Shown here: piece after piece, positions 32,484 through 40,491 of the stretch
Numbering within the stretch: position 1 is the stretch's first letter
How the letters are laid out: each line of letters starts with the position of its first letter
From: an uncultured Bacteroides sp.
GTDB lineage: Bacteria; Bacteroidota; Bacteroidia; Bacteroidales; Bacteroidaceae
Assembly (NCBI GenBank): GCA_900766005.1
Contig: CAAFTU010000061.1
Coordinates: forward strand, 1-52,093
DNA: 52,093 nt
Direction: 5' to 3'
Translations under genes and position numbers: made by a program
The notes under the pieces: model-generated
What the model saw: the letters and a program-made list of their open reading frames with translations, nothing else
What the model was told of the DNA's origin: nothing
Databases searched by the model: none

Positions 32484-32717
32484 TTACGGCACCGGATCGT
32501 AGCCCGATCCGCCCCAGGGATGACAGCGCAAGATGCGCCGGACAGCAAGGTACAGCCCCTTTACGGGACCGTGTTTCTTGATTGCTTCCACCGCATAAGC
32601 CGAACACGTGGGGGTAAACCGACACGACGGAGGTGTCAGCGGCGATATGCAAGTGCGATAAAAGTAAATGGGAATCAGCAGAAGCAGTTCAAACGTCTTT
32701 CTGATAAGAGAAATCAT
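32484..32717 (-). CDS. yidD: Membrane protein insertion efficiency factor YidD
   Basis: Small membrane-associated protein that assists YidC-dependent insertion. The family core SCRFTPTCSAYAVEAIKKHG and the HPWGGSGYDPVP end are unmistakable, with an amphipathic/hydrophobic N-terminal helix (FELLLLIPIYFYR). Its start overlaps the rnpA stop by four bases (ATGA-type coupling), the same adjacency as in many bacteria, but here rpmH and yidC are missing from the neighbourhood. Confidence 0.95.
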   Translation of the reverse strand: MISLIRKTFELLLLIPIYFYRTCISPLTPPSCRFTPTCSAYAVEAIKKHGPVKGLYLAVRRILRCHPWGGSGYDPVP

Positions 32718-33103
32718 AAAGGGAGTTTTTCAGAGATGCGCTGAAGCGCTATTTTCATCTTCTCTTCCAGTTCGGCCGACGAAGTGAGTTCGTCCGACAA
32801 ATAGATAAAAGCGACAGCCAGATGCTGGTTGCGGCGCAACAGTTCATCCGTCAGAAGCTGCTTGTTTTTCCGGTAAGCCTCCCGAATCTGCCGTTTCACC
32901 CGATTGCGTTTCACCGCCCGCTTAAAACGGCGCTTTGAAACACTGACAAGGATGGAAGCAGGCGCTTCACCTTGTTCCACAGGCATATATACAACACGCA
33001 TCGGGAAGATGGAGAACGATTTGGATACCCCTCCTTCAAACATCTTTCCGATCCGTGTTTCACTCTTCAGCCTTTCGGCTTTGCACAAAGTATATATGCC
33101 CAC
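32714..33103 (-). CDS. rnpA: Ribonuclease P protein component
   Basis: Basic protein subunit that helps RNase P RNA remove 5' leaders from tRNA precursors. The RNR signature is present as KRNRVKRQIREAYR (65-78). Length 129 is slightly above average. It sits between hemD (10 bp upstream) and yidD (4-base overlap). In most bacteria rnpA follows rpmH near dnaA; here it belongs to an unrelated operon, a known Bacteroidetes arrangement. Confidence 0.96.
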   Translation of the reverse strand: MGIYTLCKAERLKSETRIGKMFEGGVSKSFSIFPMRVVYMPVEQGEAPASILVSVSKRRFKRAVKRNRVKRQIREAYRKNKQLLTDELLRRNQHLAVAFIYLSDELTSSAELEEKMKIALQRISEKLPL

Positions 33104-33113
33104 TTTGTAGATT

Positions 33114-33857
33114 TTACTTATTATTTTCTTTGATAAACATGTCCAACGCAGCTGTCATAGACGGAGCCTGCACAGTAGGTGCTTCCAGGTCCAGACGCAA
33201 TCCGGCATCACGCACAGCCTGTGCTGTAGTCGAACCGAATGTTCCGATTTTAATGTCTTTCTGTTCAAAGTCGGGGAAATTCTTCTTCAAAGAAGAAACA
33301 CCGGCCGGACTGAAGAACACCAGCATGTCATAATCAAAATCTTCGGCTTTGAATTCATTGCTCACCGTGCGATACATCACACCTTCCGTGTGCTGAATAC
33401 CGTTCTTGTCGAGCAGGTTCTTCACATCGTCATTGTGTACGTCCGACATCGGAACGAAATACTTCTCAGTCTTGTGCTTCAGGATAGAAGGAATCAAATC
33501 CTCAATCTTGCCGGTAGCACCAAAAAATATTTTACGTTTGCGATATTGCACATACTTTTGAATATACAAGGCCACAGCTTCCGTTACACAGAAATACTTC
33601 ATTGTTTCAGGAATCGTAACACGAAGTTCTGTACACAAAGTAAAGAAGTGGTCAATAGCATGACGCGAAGTGAATATAACGGCCGTATGGTCGAGGATTG
33701 AAATCTTCTGTTGACGGAATTCCTTCGCAGAAAGACTTTCCACCTTGATGAAAGGTCGGAAATCTATTGTTACGCCATATTTTTCTGCTATGTCGTAATA
33801 GGGAGATTTCTCTGACGCAGGCTTGGGCTGCGACACTAATACTTTTTTAATTTTCAA
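33114..33857 (-). CDS. hemD: Uroporphyrinogen-III synthase
   Basis: Cyclises hydroxymethylbilane to uroporphyrinogen III in tetrapyrrole synthesis. The sequence is divergent, as usual for HemD, but has the two-lobed pattern with AVIFTSRHAIDHFF (about 59-72), and the C-terminal MLVFFSPAGVSSLKK and IGTFGSTTAQAVRDAGL that mark the family. 247 residues is normal. It lies 4 bp after the DUF4271 gene and 10 bp before rnpA. Other heme genes are not in the window. Confidence 0.88.
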   Translation of the reverse strand: MKIKKVLVSQPKPASEKSPYYDIAEKYGVTIDFRPFIKVESLSAKEFRQQKISILDHTAVIFTSRHAIDHFFTLCTELRVTIPETMKYFCVTEAVALYIQKYVQYRKRKIFFGATGKIEDLIPSILKHKTEKYFVPMSDVHNDDVKNLLDKNGIQHTEGVMYRTVSNEFKAEDFDYDMLVFFSPAGVSSLKKNFPDFEQKDIKIGTFGSTTAQAVRDAGLRLDLEAPTVQAPSMTAALDMFIKENNK

Positions 33858-33861
33858 CGTC

Positions 33862-34671
33862 CTAAATTTTTAATAGCAAAATACTGTTCATTAGAGTCAT
33901 GCCTCGATAAAGCAACAGACAAGGCACAATTTCAAGGGCGCAAAAGTACACAATTAAAGGGAAAACTTGGTCAAATTGATGGAAAAAAAGCTTTACCCAC
34001 TTATAAAACATCAATATTTTAGAGAATATTAGAATAATAATACCAATTATAATCAAATTTGTGGGACTCAAATCAAAATAAATCAAGAAAAGGACAAACG
34101 GGAAAAGAGCAAATCCCACGTAATATATAAGTGCTGAATAAGATTCCAACCACATGCTTGTTTTGTTTTTGTCAAAAAATATCCATCCGGTAAACATATA
34201 AACAAGCCATTTTAAAAGGAAATATCCCAAACAGGATCCGATGTAAATGCCAAGCAGTAATAGGGGAGATACCCGGCTCATCAACTGAGGCACACTGTCG
34301 TAAAAGTGATTAAACAACACGATACCCGACAACACACAGGTCTGCAGCACCAGCACCAGCAGATAGCGCATATCGGCTGCTGTAGAGGTGTCGAAAATGC
34401 TGGCACGTTCCCGCTGAAGCATAAAATCTTTCACCTGTTGCGATAAGAAGCGTTTTCCGCGCGAAAGCGCAATGGATGTAAGAAAAAAACAAGCCAGCAA
34501 CGTGAGTGCAATCGCATCGTCCATGGCCGGAGAATAGGGGATAGGCACCCCCTCAACACCAGCTGCTCCAGTCCCGAAAGCCGATTGCAGCAGACTGTCG
34601 GGACAATAGCTCTTCTCTGCAAATCTGCACATCAGACTATCCGCCCCTAGAAAATACGAAGCATTCATCAT
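33862..34671 (-). CDS. DUF4271 membrane protein
   Basis: A 269-residue integral membrane protein with about six or seven hydrophobic segments (IALTLLACFFLTSIAL near 52, LLVLVLQTCVLSGIVLF near 104, FPFVLFLIYF near 194, IIIGIIILIFSKI near 211). Its Arg/Gln-rich loop (KDFMLQRERASIFDT) and its position directly upstream of hemD are typical of DUF4271 in Bacteroidetes. No enzymatic residues can be assigned. Its start overlaps the LOG gene stop by four bases. Confidence 0.82.
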   Translation of the reverse strand: MMNASYFLGADSLMCRFAEKSYCPDSLLQSAFGTGAAGVEGVPIPYSPAMDDAIALTLLACFFLTSIALSRGKRFLSQQVKDFMLQRERASIFDTSTAADMRYLLVLVLQTCVLSGIVLFNHFYDSVPQLMSRVSPLLLLGIYIGSCLGYFLLKWLVYMFTGWIFFDKNKTSMWLESYSALIYYVGFALFPFVLFLIYFDLSPTNLIIIGIIILIFSKILMFYKWVKLFFHQFDQVFPLIVYFCALEIVPCLLLYRGMTLMNSILLLKI

Positions 34672-35255
34672 ATAGCGGCAAATTTACGAATCGAAACATC
34701 CCAGATAGGAGTGGAGTATACCAATTCCACTGCCTCCTCGGGCGTAGAAGCCACTTTCCATATCTCTTCGTGCTGACGACGCATGAAATTGCCTTCAATG
34801 GCCTTTTCGAGCATTTCGAGCAGGGGATTGAAGAATCCGTCAACATTAAGTATCACAATGGGGTTGAGATACAGCCCCAGCTGCTTCCACGTGATAATCT
34901 CCAACAGTTCTTCCAACGTACCGCAGCCGCCAGGCAAAGCGATGACAGCGTCACTGAGATTGGCCATCTTCTGCTTACGTTCGTGCATAGAATCGACCTC
35001 TATCAGCTCCGTCAACCCGGTATGATGCCAGTTTTGCTCCACCATGAAACGAGGAATCACCCCCGTCACCTGTCCGCCATGCTGCAACACGGCATCAGCC
35101 ACCGAACGCATCAGTCCGATACTTCCTGCACCATTGACCAGCCGGATCTGATGTTCGGCCAGCAAACGTCCGAGTTTTTCGGCTGCCTGAAAATAAACTG
35201 CATCTACTTGCGTGCTGGAAGCACTATACACACATACGGATTTTATCTGATTCAT
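34668..35255 (-). CDS. LOG family protein (TIGR00730-type Rossmann fold)
   Basis: Related to the plant-type cytokinin riboside monophosphate phosphoribohydrolase LOG and often mislabelled lysine decarboxylase. The active-site signature PGGCGTLEEL and the following WKQLGLYLNPIVILN are diagnostic; these proteins cleave nucleotide 5'-monophosphates to base and ribose 5-phosphate. I choose the start at 35255 (MNQIKSVCVYSASS, 195 residues), because the promoter lies at 35279-35286 and an upstream ATG-like start at 35309 would precede the transcript. First gene of a six-gene operon. Confidence 0.9.
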   Translation of the reverse strand: MNQIKSVCVYSASSTQVDAVYFQAAEKLGRLLAEHQIRLVNGAGSIGLMRSVADAVLQHGGQVTGVIPRFMVEQNWHHTGLTELIEVDSMHERKQKMANLSDAVIALPGGCGTLEELLEIITWKQLGLYLNPIVILNVDGFFNPLLEMLEKAIEGNFMRRQHEEIWKVASTPEEAVELVYSTPIWDVSIRKFAAI

Positions 35256-35278
35256 CGTTTCTTTTTTTATTTGAGCTA

Positions 35279-35286
35279 CAAAAATA
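35279..35286 (-). promoter_or_regulatory. -7 element for the LOG-DUF4271-hemD-rnpA-yidD-tatD operon
   Basis: TATTTTTG on the minus strand fits TAnnTTTG, 24 bp before the selected start codon. Confidence 0.5.
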
Positions 35287-35351
35287 CGGTAAATCTTGCA
35301 AACGGGCATTGATTTTCATACAATAAAACTAAAAGGAGACCATTGAAACAA

Positions 35352-35390
35352 GCCAGGCTGTCTCAAAAGATGTTTTTGAGACAGCCTGGC
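35352..35390 (-). terminator. Terminator after metK
   Basis: A perfect 17-bp inverted repeat (35352-35368 and 35374-35390, GCCAGGCTGTCTCAAAA arm) with a 5-base loop. The A/T-rich tops of the arms and a moderately T-rich tail on both strands make it a likely bidirectional terminator between metK and the LOG promoter. Confidence 0.8.
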
Positions 35391-35433
35391 ATATTTATTC
35401 AAACAGTGTGTCGGTAGCGACCCACCGATGTAT

Positions 35434-36726
35434 TTACAAACCGAAAGCAGCTTTGATTTTGTCTACGTAGTCCAGTTTTTCCCAGGTAAACAATTCCACT
35501 TCCAATGTCTTATCGCCTTCATAACGAGAGTGGTATGTTTTCTTCACCACCTGCGGTTCACGTCCCATGTGACCGTAAGCAGCCGTTTCCTGGTAAATCG
35601 GATTGCGGAGTTTCAAACGCTCTTCAATAGCCTTCGGACGAAGGTCGAACAACTGGTCGATGACGCGTGCAATCTCACCGTCGGTCATATTGACGTGTGA
35701 ACGGCCATAAGTATCAACGAAGATGTTGATAGGACGAGCCACACCGATAGCATAGCTCACCTGTACGAGCATTTCATCGGCCACACCAGCAGCTACCATG
35801 TTCTTGGCAATGTGACGAGCGGCATACGCTGCACTGCGGTCCACCTTACTGGGGTCTTTACCCGAGAATGCACCACCCCCGTGAGCACCCTTGCCACCAT
35901 ACGTATCCACGATGATCTTACGGCCGGTAAGCCCTGTATCTCCGTGAGGACCGCCAATCACAAATTTACCCGTAGGATTCACGTGATAAACAATCTGATC
36001 GTTGAACAGCGCCAACACCTTATCATGATGAATAGAAGCAATCACACGAGGCATCAGAATTTCAATCACATCCCGGCGGATAACAGCCAGCATTTCCTCG
36101 TCTGCTTTCAGCTGAGCCTCTACAGAATCATTCTCCGGCTGGATAAAATCATCATGCTGTGTAGAAACCACAATCGTATCGATGCGCACAGGAGTACCGT
36201 TGTCATCATATTCAATCGTCACCTGACTCTTCGCGTCCGGACGCAAATAAGTCATCACCTTTCCTTCGCGACGGATATCAGCCAGCACCAGCAAAATGCG
36301 GTGAGCCAAATCAAGCGAAAGCGGCATATAGTTTTCAGTTTCGTTTGTAGCGTAGCCAAACATCATACCCTGGTCGCCGGCACCCTGTTCCATCGGATCC
36401 TGGCGTTCCACACCGCGGTTGATATCAGGACTCTGCTCATGAATGGCCGAGAGCACACCGCAAGAGTTGCTTTCGAACATATACTCGCCCTTAGTGTAAC
36501 CGATTTTCTTAATTACCTCGCGAGCAATGAGTTGCAAATCCACATAGGCTTTTGTTTTCACTTCACCCGCCAGTACCACTTGTCCGGTAGTTACCAGTGT
36601 TTCGCAAGCTACTTTCGAACTGGGGTCATACGCCAACAGTTTGTCAAGCACGGCATCCGATATTTGATCGGCTACCTTATCGGGGTGTCCTTCCGACACC
36701 GATTCGGATGTAAATAAGTATCCCAT
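35434..36726 (-). CDS. metK: S-adenosylmethionine synthetase
   Basis: Makes S-adenosylmethionine from methionine and ATP. The signatures are GHPDKVAD (13-20), GAGDQGMMFGYA near 112 and GGGAFSGKDPSKVDRSAAY in the C-terminal third. The start at 36726 (MGYLFTSESVSEGHPDK) gives 430 residues; the longer frame to 36819 adds a low-complexity Ser/Pro segment and would lie inside the leader. Several enzymes in this window consume its product (queA, miaB, mnmD and two other methyltransferases). A leader of about 160 nt with S-box-like sequences precedes it. Confidence 0.98.
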   Translation of the reverse strand: MGYLFTSESVSEGHPDKVADQISDAVLDKLLAYDPSSKVACETLVTTGQVVLAGEVKTKAYVDLQLIAREVIKKIGYTKGEYMFESNSCGVLSAIHEQSPDINRGVERQDPMEQGAGDQGMMFGYATNETENYMPLSLDLAHRILLVLADIRREGKVMTYLRPDAKSQVTIEYDDNGTPVRIDTIVVSTQHDDFIQPENDSVEAQLKADEEMLAVIRRDVIEILMPRVIASIHHDKVLALFNDQIVYHVNPTGKFVIGGPHGDTGLTGRKIIVDTYGGKGAHGGGAFSGKDPSKVDRSAAYAARHIAKNMVAAGVADEMLVQVSYAIGVARPINIFVDTYGRSHVNMTDGEIARVIDQLFDLRPKAIEERLKLRNPIYQETAAYGHMGREPQVVKKTYHSRYEGDKTLEVELFTWEKLDYVDKIKAAFGL

Positions 36727-36794
36727 CTTTCTTTTAATTAATTGGTTATTAGAAAATTGAGAATGAAAGGAGGGCGGGGAAGAGGTAGATGAGC

Positions 36795-36886
36795 TAAGAC
36801 GTTGCCTCAAGGGCTTCAAAATACGTGTTTTAGCATTTTTTTCCGTGGTTGCAAGCTACTCAAATCTGTCCACACTTCCATTTCGG
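36795..36886 (-). promoter_or_regulatory. Possible SAM-I-like (S-box) riboswitch in the metK leader
   Basis: On the minus strand the leader reads GTGGACAG, then AGCTTGCAACC (GGTTGC at 36847-36852 on the plus strand), and after a short A-rich spacer TGCTAAAACACG (TTTAGCA at 36828-36834), followed by a small hairpin GCC-CTTGA-GGC. GCAACC and TGCTAAA in this order are hallmark core sequences of SAM-I riboswitches, and metK is a classic target. I cannot draw a fully convincing P1 stem by eye, so this remains a candidate. Confidence 0.45.
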
Positions 36887-36889
36887 CTA

Positions 36890-36922
36890 CAAAGATAGCG
36901 AGAAGGAATGAAACTGCGGCAA
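36890..36922 (-). promoter_or_regulatory. Promoter for metK
   Basis: TATCTTTG (36890-36897) with TTG (36920-36922) 22 bp upstream on the minus strand. The transcript should start near 36883, leaving a long leader. Confidence 0.6.
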
Positions 36923-37001
36923 CCCGGAACCGATTTAACACTAAATTAAGTTTCTCCCGTTTCAATTTCTGCCTTTTACCAACCCCACATAGTATTGATA
37001 A

Positions 37002-37487
37002 TCAATTATCTATTAATTCTGCAAGCAATTCGCTCATCGTCCGGTGCAGAAGCGGATGAAGCACATCGGGTGCTATTTCGGCCATCGGACGCATCACAAA
37101 GTCGCGCTGAGCCATCAAAGGGTGGGGGAGCGTAAGTGCCACGCCCTCAGGCGAAACCTCCTCCAGCACACAATCGCCGTACAGCAGTATATCAATATCA
37201 ATAAACCGGTCGCTATACACCCCACCTGCCGACTTAACGGTTCTGCCCAATTCACGCTCTATCTGCTGCGTTTTACGGAGCACTTCCCACGGAGAATCAG
37301 CTGTTTCCACGCAGACAGCCGCATTCAGAAAACTATTGTCGGAATGAAATCCCCACGGAGCCGTAACATAAAAAGCAGACAGGGAAACCACGTTCCCTAT
37401 CTGCTCCTCTATTTTCTGCACAGCCTCCCGGAGATTTCGTTCCTTCTCTCCAAGATTCGTGCCCAGTCCCAAATATACTACTGCCAT
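37002..37487 (-). CDS. folK: 6-hydroxymethyl-dihydropterin pyrophosphokinase
   Basis: Transfers pyrophosphate from ATP to 6-hydroxymethyl-dihydropterin in folate synthesis. The opening VYLGLGTNLGEKERNL, the APWGFHSDNSFLNAAV segment and the signature RFIDIDILLYGD followed by LPHPLMAQRDFVMRPMAE are all present. 161 residues is standard. Its start codon overlaps the queA stop by one base. It is the last gene of the seven-gene operon that begins near 42278. Confidence 0.96.
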   Translation of the reverse strand: MAVVYLGLGTNLGEKERNLREAVQKIEEQIGNVVSLSAFYVTAPWGFHSDNSFLNAAVCVETADSPWEVLRKTQQIERELGRTVKSAGGVYSDRFIDIDILLYGDCVLEEVSPEGVALTLPHPLMAQRDFVMRPMAEIAPDVLHPLLHRTMSELLAELIDN

Positions 37488-38542
37488 CAGTCTACAATCA
37501 GCATAGCATCCCCGTACGTACCGAACCGGTAGCCTTCCTTCAATGCTACATTATAGGCCTCCATCACCTGTTCATAACCGCCAAAAGCAGCCACAATCAT
37601 CAGCAGAGTAGAGAGAGGCATGTGGAAATTGGAAATCATCGCATCGGCCACGGTAAAGTCGTAGGGAGGGAAGATGAACTTGTTAGTCCAGCCTTCAAAC
37701 TCCTTCAAGTGTCCGTCGGTGCTGACAGCTGTTTCAATGGCACGCATCACCGTAGTACCCACTGCACACACCTTGCTTCCTCTGTCCTTGGCACGGTTCA
37801 CCATATTAACAGCATCCGTATCCACAAACATCTGTTCAGAATCCATCTTATGCTTGGTCAAGTCTTCCACATCAATATCACGGAAATTGCCCAACCCTGC
37901 ATGCAACGTAATGTAAGCAAAGTCTACTCCCTTGATTTCCATACGTTTCATCAGCTCACGGCTAAAGTGCAAGCTGGCAGTAGGAGCCGTCACAGCCCCT
38001 TCGTTCTTAGCGAAAATCGACTGGAAGCGTTCTGCATCTTCCGGTTCCACCGGACGGTTAATAATGGTATGGGGCAGGGGAGTTTCTCCCAATTCATACA
38101 AAGCCTTCTTAAATTCATCGTGCGGTCCGTCGTAAAGGAAGCGAAGCGTACGTCCACGAGAAGTGGTGTTATCGATTACTTCAGCTACCATCGAGTCATC
38201 GGGTCCGAAATACAACTTGTTGCCGATACGGATTTTACGTGCCGGGTCCACCAGCACATCCCACAAACGAAGTTCTTCATTCAGTTCGCGCAACAAGAAC
38301 ACTTCGATACGTGCACCGGTCTTTTCCTTGTTACCATACAAGCGGGCAGGGAATACCTTGGTATCGTTGAATACAAACACATCCTTGTCATCGAAGTAGT
38401 CGAGCACTTCCTTAAAGACCTTGTGTTCTATTTCCCCTGTTTTGCGATGCAACACCATCAAACGAGACTCGTCCCGATATTTCACAGGATGCAGAGCTAT
38501 CTTATCCTCTGGCAACTTAAACTTGAATTGTGATAACTTCAT
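37487..38542 (-). CDS. queA: tRNA preQ1(34) S-adenosylmethionine ribosyltransferase-isomerase
   Basis: Transfers and isomerises the ribosyl part of S-adenosylmethionine onto preQ1 in tRNA to form epoxyqueuosine at wobble position 34. Family landmarks are DKDVFVFNDTKVFPARLYG, the central PTASLHFS and THAGLGNFRDID-like stretch (TLHAGLGNF) and ISNFHMPLSTLLMIVAAFGG near the C terminus. Length 351 is normal. It lies 28 bp after truB and overlaps folK, in one operon with another tRNA-modification gene. Confidence 0.97.
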   Translation of the reverse strand: MKLSQFKFKLPEDKIALHPVKYRDESRLMVLHRKTGEIEHKVFKEVLDYFDDKDVFVFNDTKVFPARLYGNKEKTGARIEVFLLRELNEELRLWDVLVDPARKIRIGNKLYFGPDDSMVAEVIDNTTSRGRTLRFLYDGPHDEFKKALYELGETPLPHTIINRPVEPEDAERFQSIFAKNEGAVTAPTASLHFSRELMKRMEIKGVDFAYITLHAGLGNFRDIDVEDLTKHKMDSEQMFVDTDAVNMVNRAKDRGSKVCAVGTTVMRAIETAVSTDGHLKEFEGWTNKFIFPPYDFTVADAMISNFHMPLSTLLMIVAAFGGYEQVMEAYNVALKEGYRFGTYGDAMLIVD

Positions 38543-38570
38543 ATCTTTTCTATTTTTGGCTAATAAATTC

Positions 38571-39284
38571 TTATTCTTCTACTTCCACTTCCTGCTGATC
38601 TATCCACTCCTTGAAGTGCATAGGATCCATGCAGTCTTCCAGACGCACTTCGCCCACCCGTGTGCGAATGAGCGCTGTGAGATGAGCACCGCTGTGCAGC
38701 GCCTCGCCGATGTCGCGTGCCAACGCACGGATATAGGTTCCTTTGCTGCACACCACCCGAATCTGAATCATCGGTTCGGGCACATCCAACTTACATTCAA
38801 GCAACTCGATTTCATCAATCACCAACTGCTTGGCCTTCAGTTCCACTTCTTCCCCTTTGCGTGCCAGTTCATAAGCACGCTTTCCTTCTACCATACAGGC
38901 CGAAAAGGCAGGCGGAACCTGCTCAATGGTGCCGACAAACTGTCGCAGCACCTCTTCCACCATCTCCCGTGTGATGTGTTCGGTAGGGTAGGTAGCATCT
39001 ATCTCGTGCTCCAAATCGTATGAGGGAGTAGTAGCCCCCAGACGCAGCGTAGCCACATACTCCTTCGTATGATACTGAAACTCTTCAATTCGTTTGGTAG
39101 CCTTGCCCGTACACACAATCATCACCCCTGTAGCCAGCGGATCGAGCGTGCCTGCATGGCCCACCTTCAATTTCTTTACTCCCATTCTCCGGCAGATGTG
39201 GTAGCGCGCATGCCCCACCACCTTGAAGGAAGTCCACCCCAGTGGTTTATTAAAATAAAGTACTTCTCCTGTCTTAAAATTCAT
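38571..39284 (-). CDS. truB: tRNA pseudouridine-55 synthase
   Basis: Converts U55 of the T loop to pseudouridine. The catalytic aspartate is Asp48 in GHAGTLDPLATG; further family motifs KPLGWTSFKVV and GTYIRALARDIG are present. At 237 residues it is much shorter than E. coli TruB (about 314) and lacks the C-terminal PUA extension, the usual form in Bacteroidetes. Gaps of 38 and 28 bp connect it to uppP and queA. Confidence 0.97.
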   Translation of the reverse strand: MNFKTGEVLYFNKPLGWTSFKVVGHARYHICRRMGVKKLKVGHAGTLDPLATGVMIVCTGKATKRIEEFQYHTKEYVATLRLGATTPSYDLEHEIDATYPTEHITREMVEEVLRQFVGTIEQVPPAFSACMVEGKRAYELARKGEEVELKAKQLVIDEIELLECKLDVPEPMIQIRVVCSKGTYIRALARDIGEALHSGAHLTALIRTRVGEVRLEDCMDPMHFKEWIDQQEVEVEE

Positions 39285-39322
39285 CCTCTACGTTTTACTT
39301 ATTCCTCTTACCTACAAGTATT

Positions 39323-40177
39323 TTACATGATTTCCAGCGAATGTCCGGTAAACAACATCAGCAAGATGGCACCTCCCACAATGATACGATACCAACCGAA
39401 GGCCTTGAAACCATATTTCGTAACAAAGCTGATGAAGAACTTGATGGCCAGCAACGCTACGATAAAGGCCACTACATTGCCGATAATCAGCGCAGAAAGA
39501 TTGTTCATAATGATTTCGGAGCCACCGTCGAGAAACAGCTTCAGCATCTTGTAGGCCGTAGCAGCAAACATAGTGGGTACAGCCAGGAAGAAAGAAAATT
39601 CAGCAGCTTCCTTACGGGTCAGTTTTTGAACCATACCACCGATGATGGTAGCCATGGAGCGAGATACCCCCGGAATCATGGCAATACACTGAAACAGACC
39701 GATATTGAAGGCCCGCTTCTCGGTCAGCACCGTGTCTTCGCTTCCTTTATTGAAAATACGGTCGCAGAAAAGCATAAACACACCACCTACCACAAGCATA
39801 ACAGCCACTACTTCCACACTTTCGAGCAAGGCATCAATCTTGTCGCTGAACAAAAAGCCGAGCACCGCTGCAGGAATAAAAGCCACCAGCAACTTCCAGT
39901 AGAAATCGAATTTATGCAGAAAGCGCTGCAAAGCCGAAGCACCCTGAGGAGCCGGCGTGTGGTTCAACTGGAAAAAACGCTTCCAATACAGGCATACCAC
40001 CGACAAGATGGCGCCAAACTGAATAATCACGGTGAAAGCTTTCACAAAATCTGTGCTCTGTACTCCAAGCAGATTCTGCGTGATAATCATGTGTCCTGTA
40101 GAAGACACCGGCAAGAATTCGGTCAGTCCTTCCACAATAGCGATTACAACCGCCTCAAATGTAGTCATATCCCCCAT
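39323..40177 (-). CDS. uppP: Undecaprenyl-diphosphatase (BacA type)
   Basis: Integral membrane phosphatase that recycles the lipid carrier undecaprenyl diphosphate for cell-wall and surface-glycan synthesis and gives bacitracin tolerance. The two catalytic regions are EGLTEFLPVSSTGH (16-29) and PGVSRSMATI near residue 170. About eight membrane segments span the 284 residues. The ATG at 40177 gives MGDMTT; the second ATG, three codons on, is also possible. Confidence 0.97.
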   Translation of the reverse strand: MGDMTTFEAVVIAIVEGLTEFLPVSSTGHMIITQNLLGVQSTDFVKAFTVIIQFGAILSVVCLYWKRFFQLNHTPAPQGASALQRFLHKFDFYWKLLVAFIPAAVLGFLFSDKIDALLESVEVVAVMLVVGGVFMLFCDRIFNKGSEDTVLTEKRAFNIGLFQCIAMIPGVSRSMATIIGGMVQKLTRKEAAEFSFFLAVPTMFAATAYKMLKLFLDGGSEIIMNNLSALIIGNVVAFIVALLAIKFFISFVTKYGFKAFGWYRIIVGGAILLMLFTGHSLEIM

Positions 40178-40224
40178 AATCAGGTCTTTTTTCTATCTGT
40201 AATTAGTTAATAAAATTGTGAATA

Positions 40225-40473
40225 CTACTTTTCCTCCTCTGCCTCGTTGTCTTTCGGCTTGCGGAGCACGGCATAAATCATCGACAAAAAGCCTACCAGG
40301 CACACGACGGGAGCCACCTTGATTCTGCGCACACTAAAAATATCCGGTTCAAAAGCCGCTTCGGACGATGACGGACCGGCCATCAGCAGGAAACCGATGA
40401 TGACCACCGCCATTCCGATGGCCAGTAAGATAAAATTCATTTTATCAAAGGCAAATTTCTGCTTGTCAGACAT
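40225..40473 (-). CDS. DUF3098 small membrane protein
   Basis: An 82-residue protein with two membrane segments (MNFILLAIGMAVVIIGFLLM and VAPVVCLVGFLSMIYAVL) and a charged acidic tail (DNEAEEEK). The SVRRIKVAPVVCL stretch is typical of DUF3098, found next to ftsX and uppP throughout Bacteroidetes. Function is unknown; the fixed neighbourhood suggests a link with cell division or envelope building. It lies 18 bp after ftsX. Confidence 0.9.
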   Translation of the reverse strand: MSDKQKFAFDKMNFILLAIGMAVVIIGFLLMAGPSSSEAAFEPDIFSVRRIKVAPVVCLVGFLSMIYAVLRKPKDNEAEEEK

Positions 40474-40491
40474 AATTTCTTCGTTTAAAAA

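Noticed and set aside
32440..32652. Longer N terminus for the TatD-like protein
   Set aside because: The extension overlaps yidD in another phase and is not part of the family; the ATG at 32439 starts right before the metal-binding HTHH region.
35352..35390. The perfect 17-bp inverted repeat as a mobile-element end
   Set aside because: There is no transposase frame or target duplication nearby and its position just after metK fits a terminator.
36727..36819. Longer N terminus for MetK
   Set aside because: Adds a Ser/Pro-rich segment absent from the family and would translate the putative regulatory leader.
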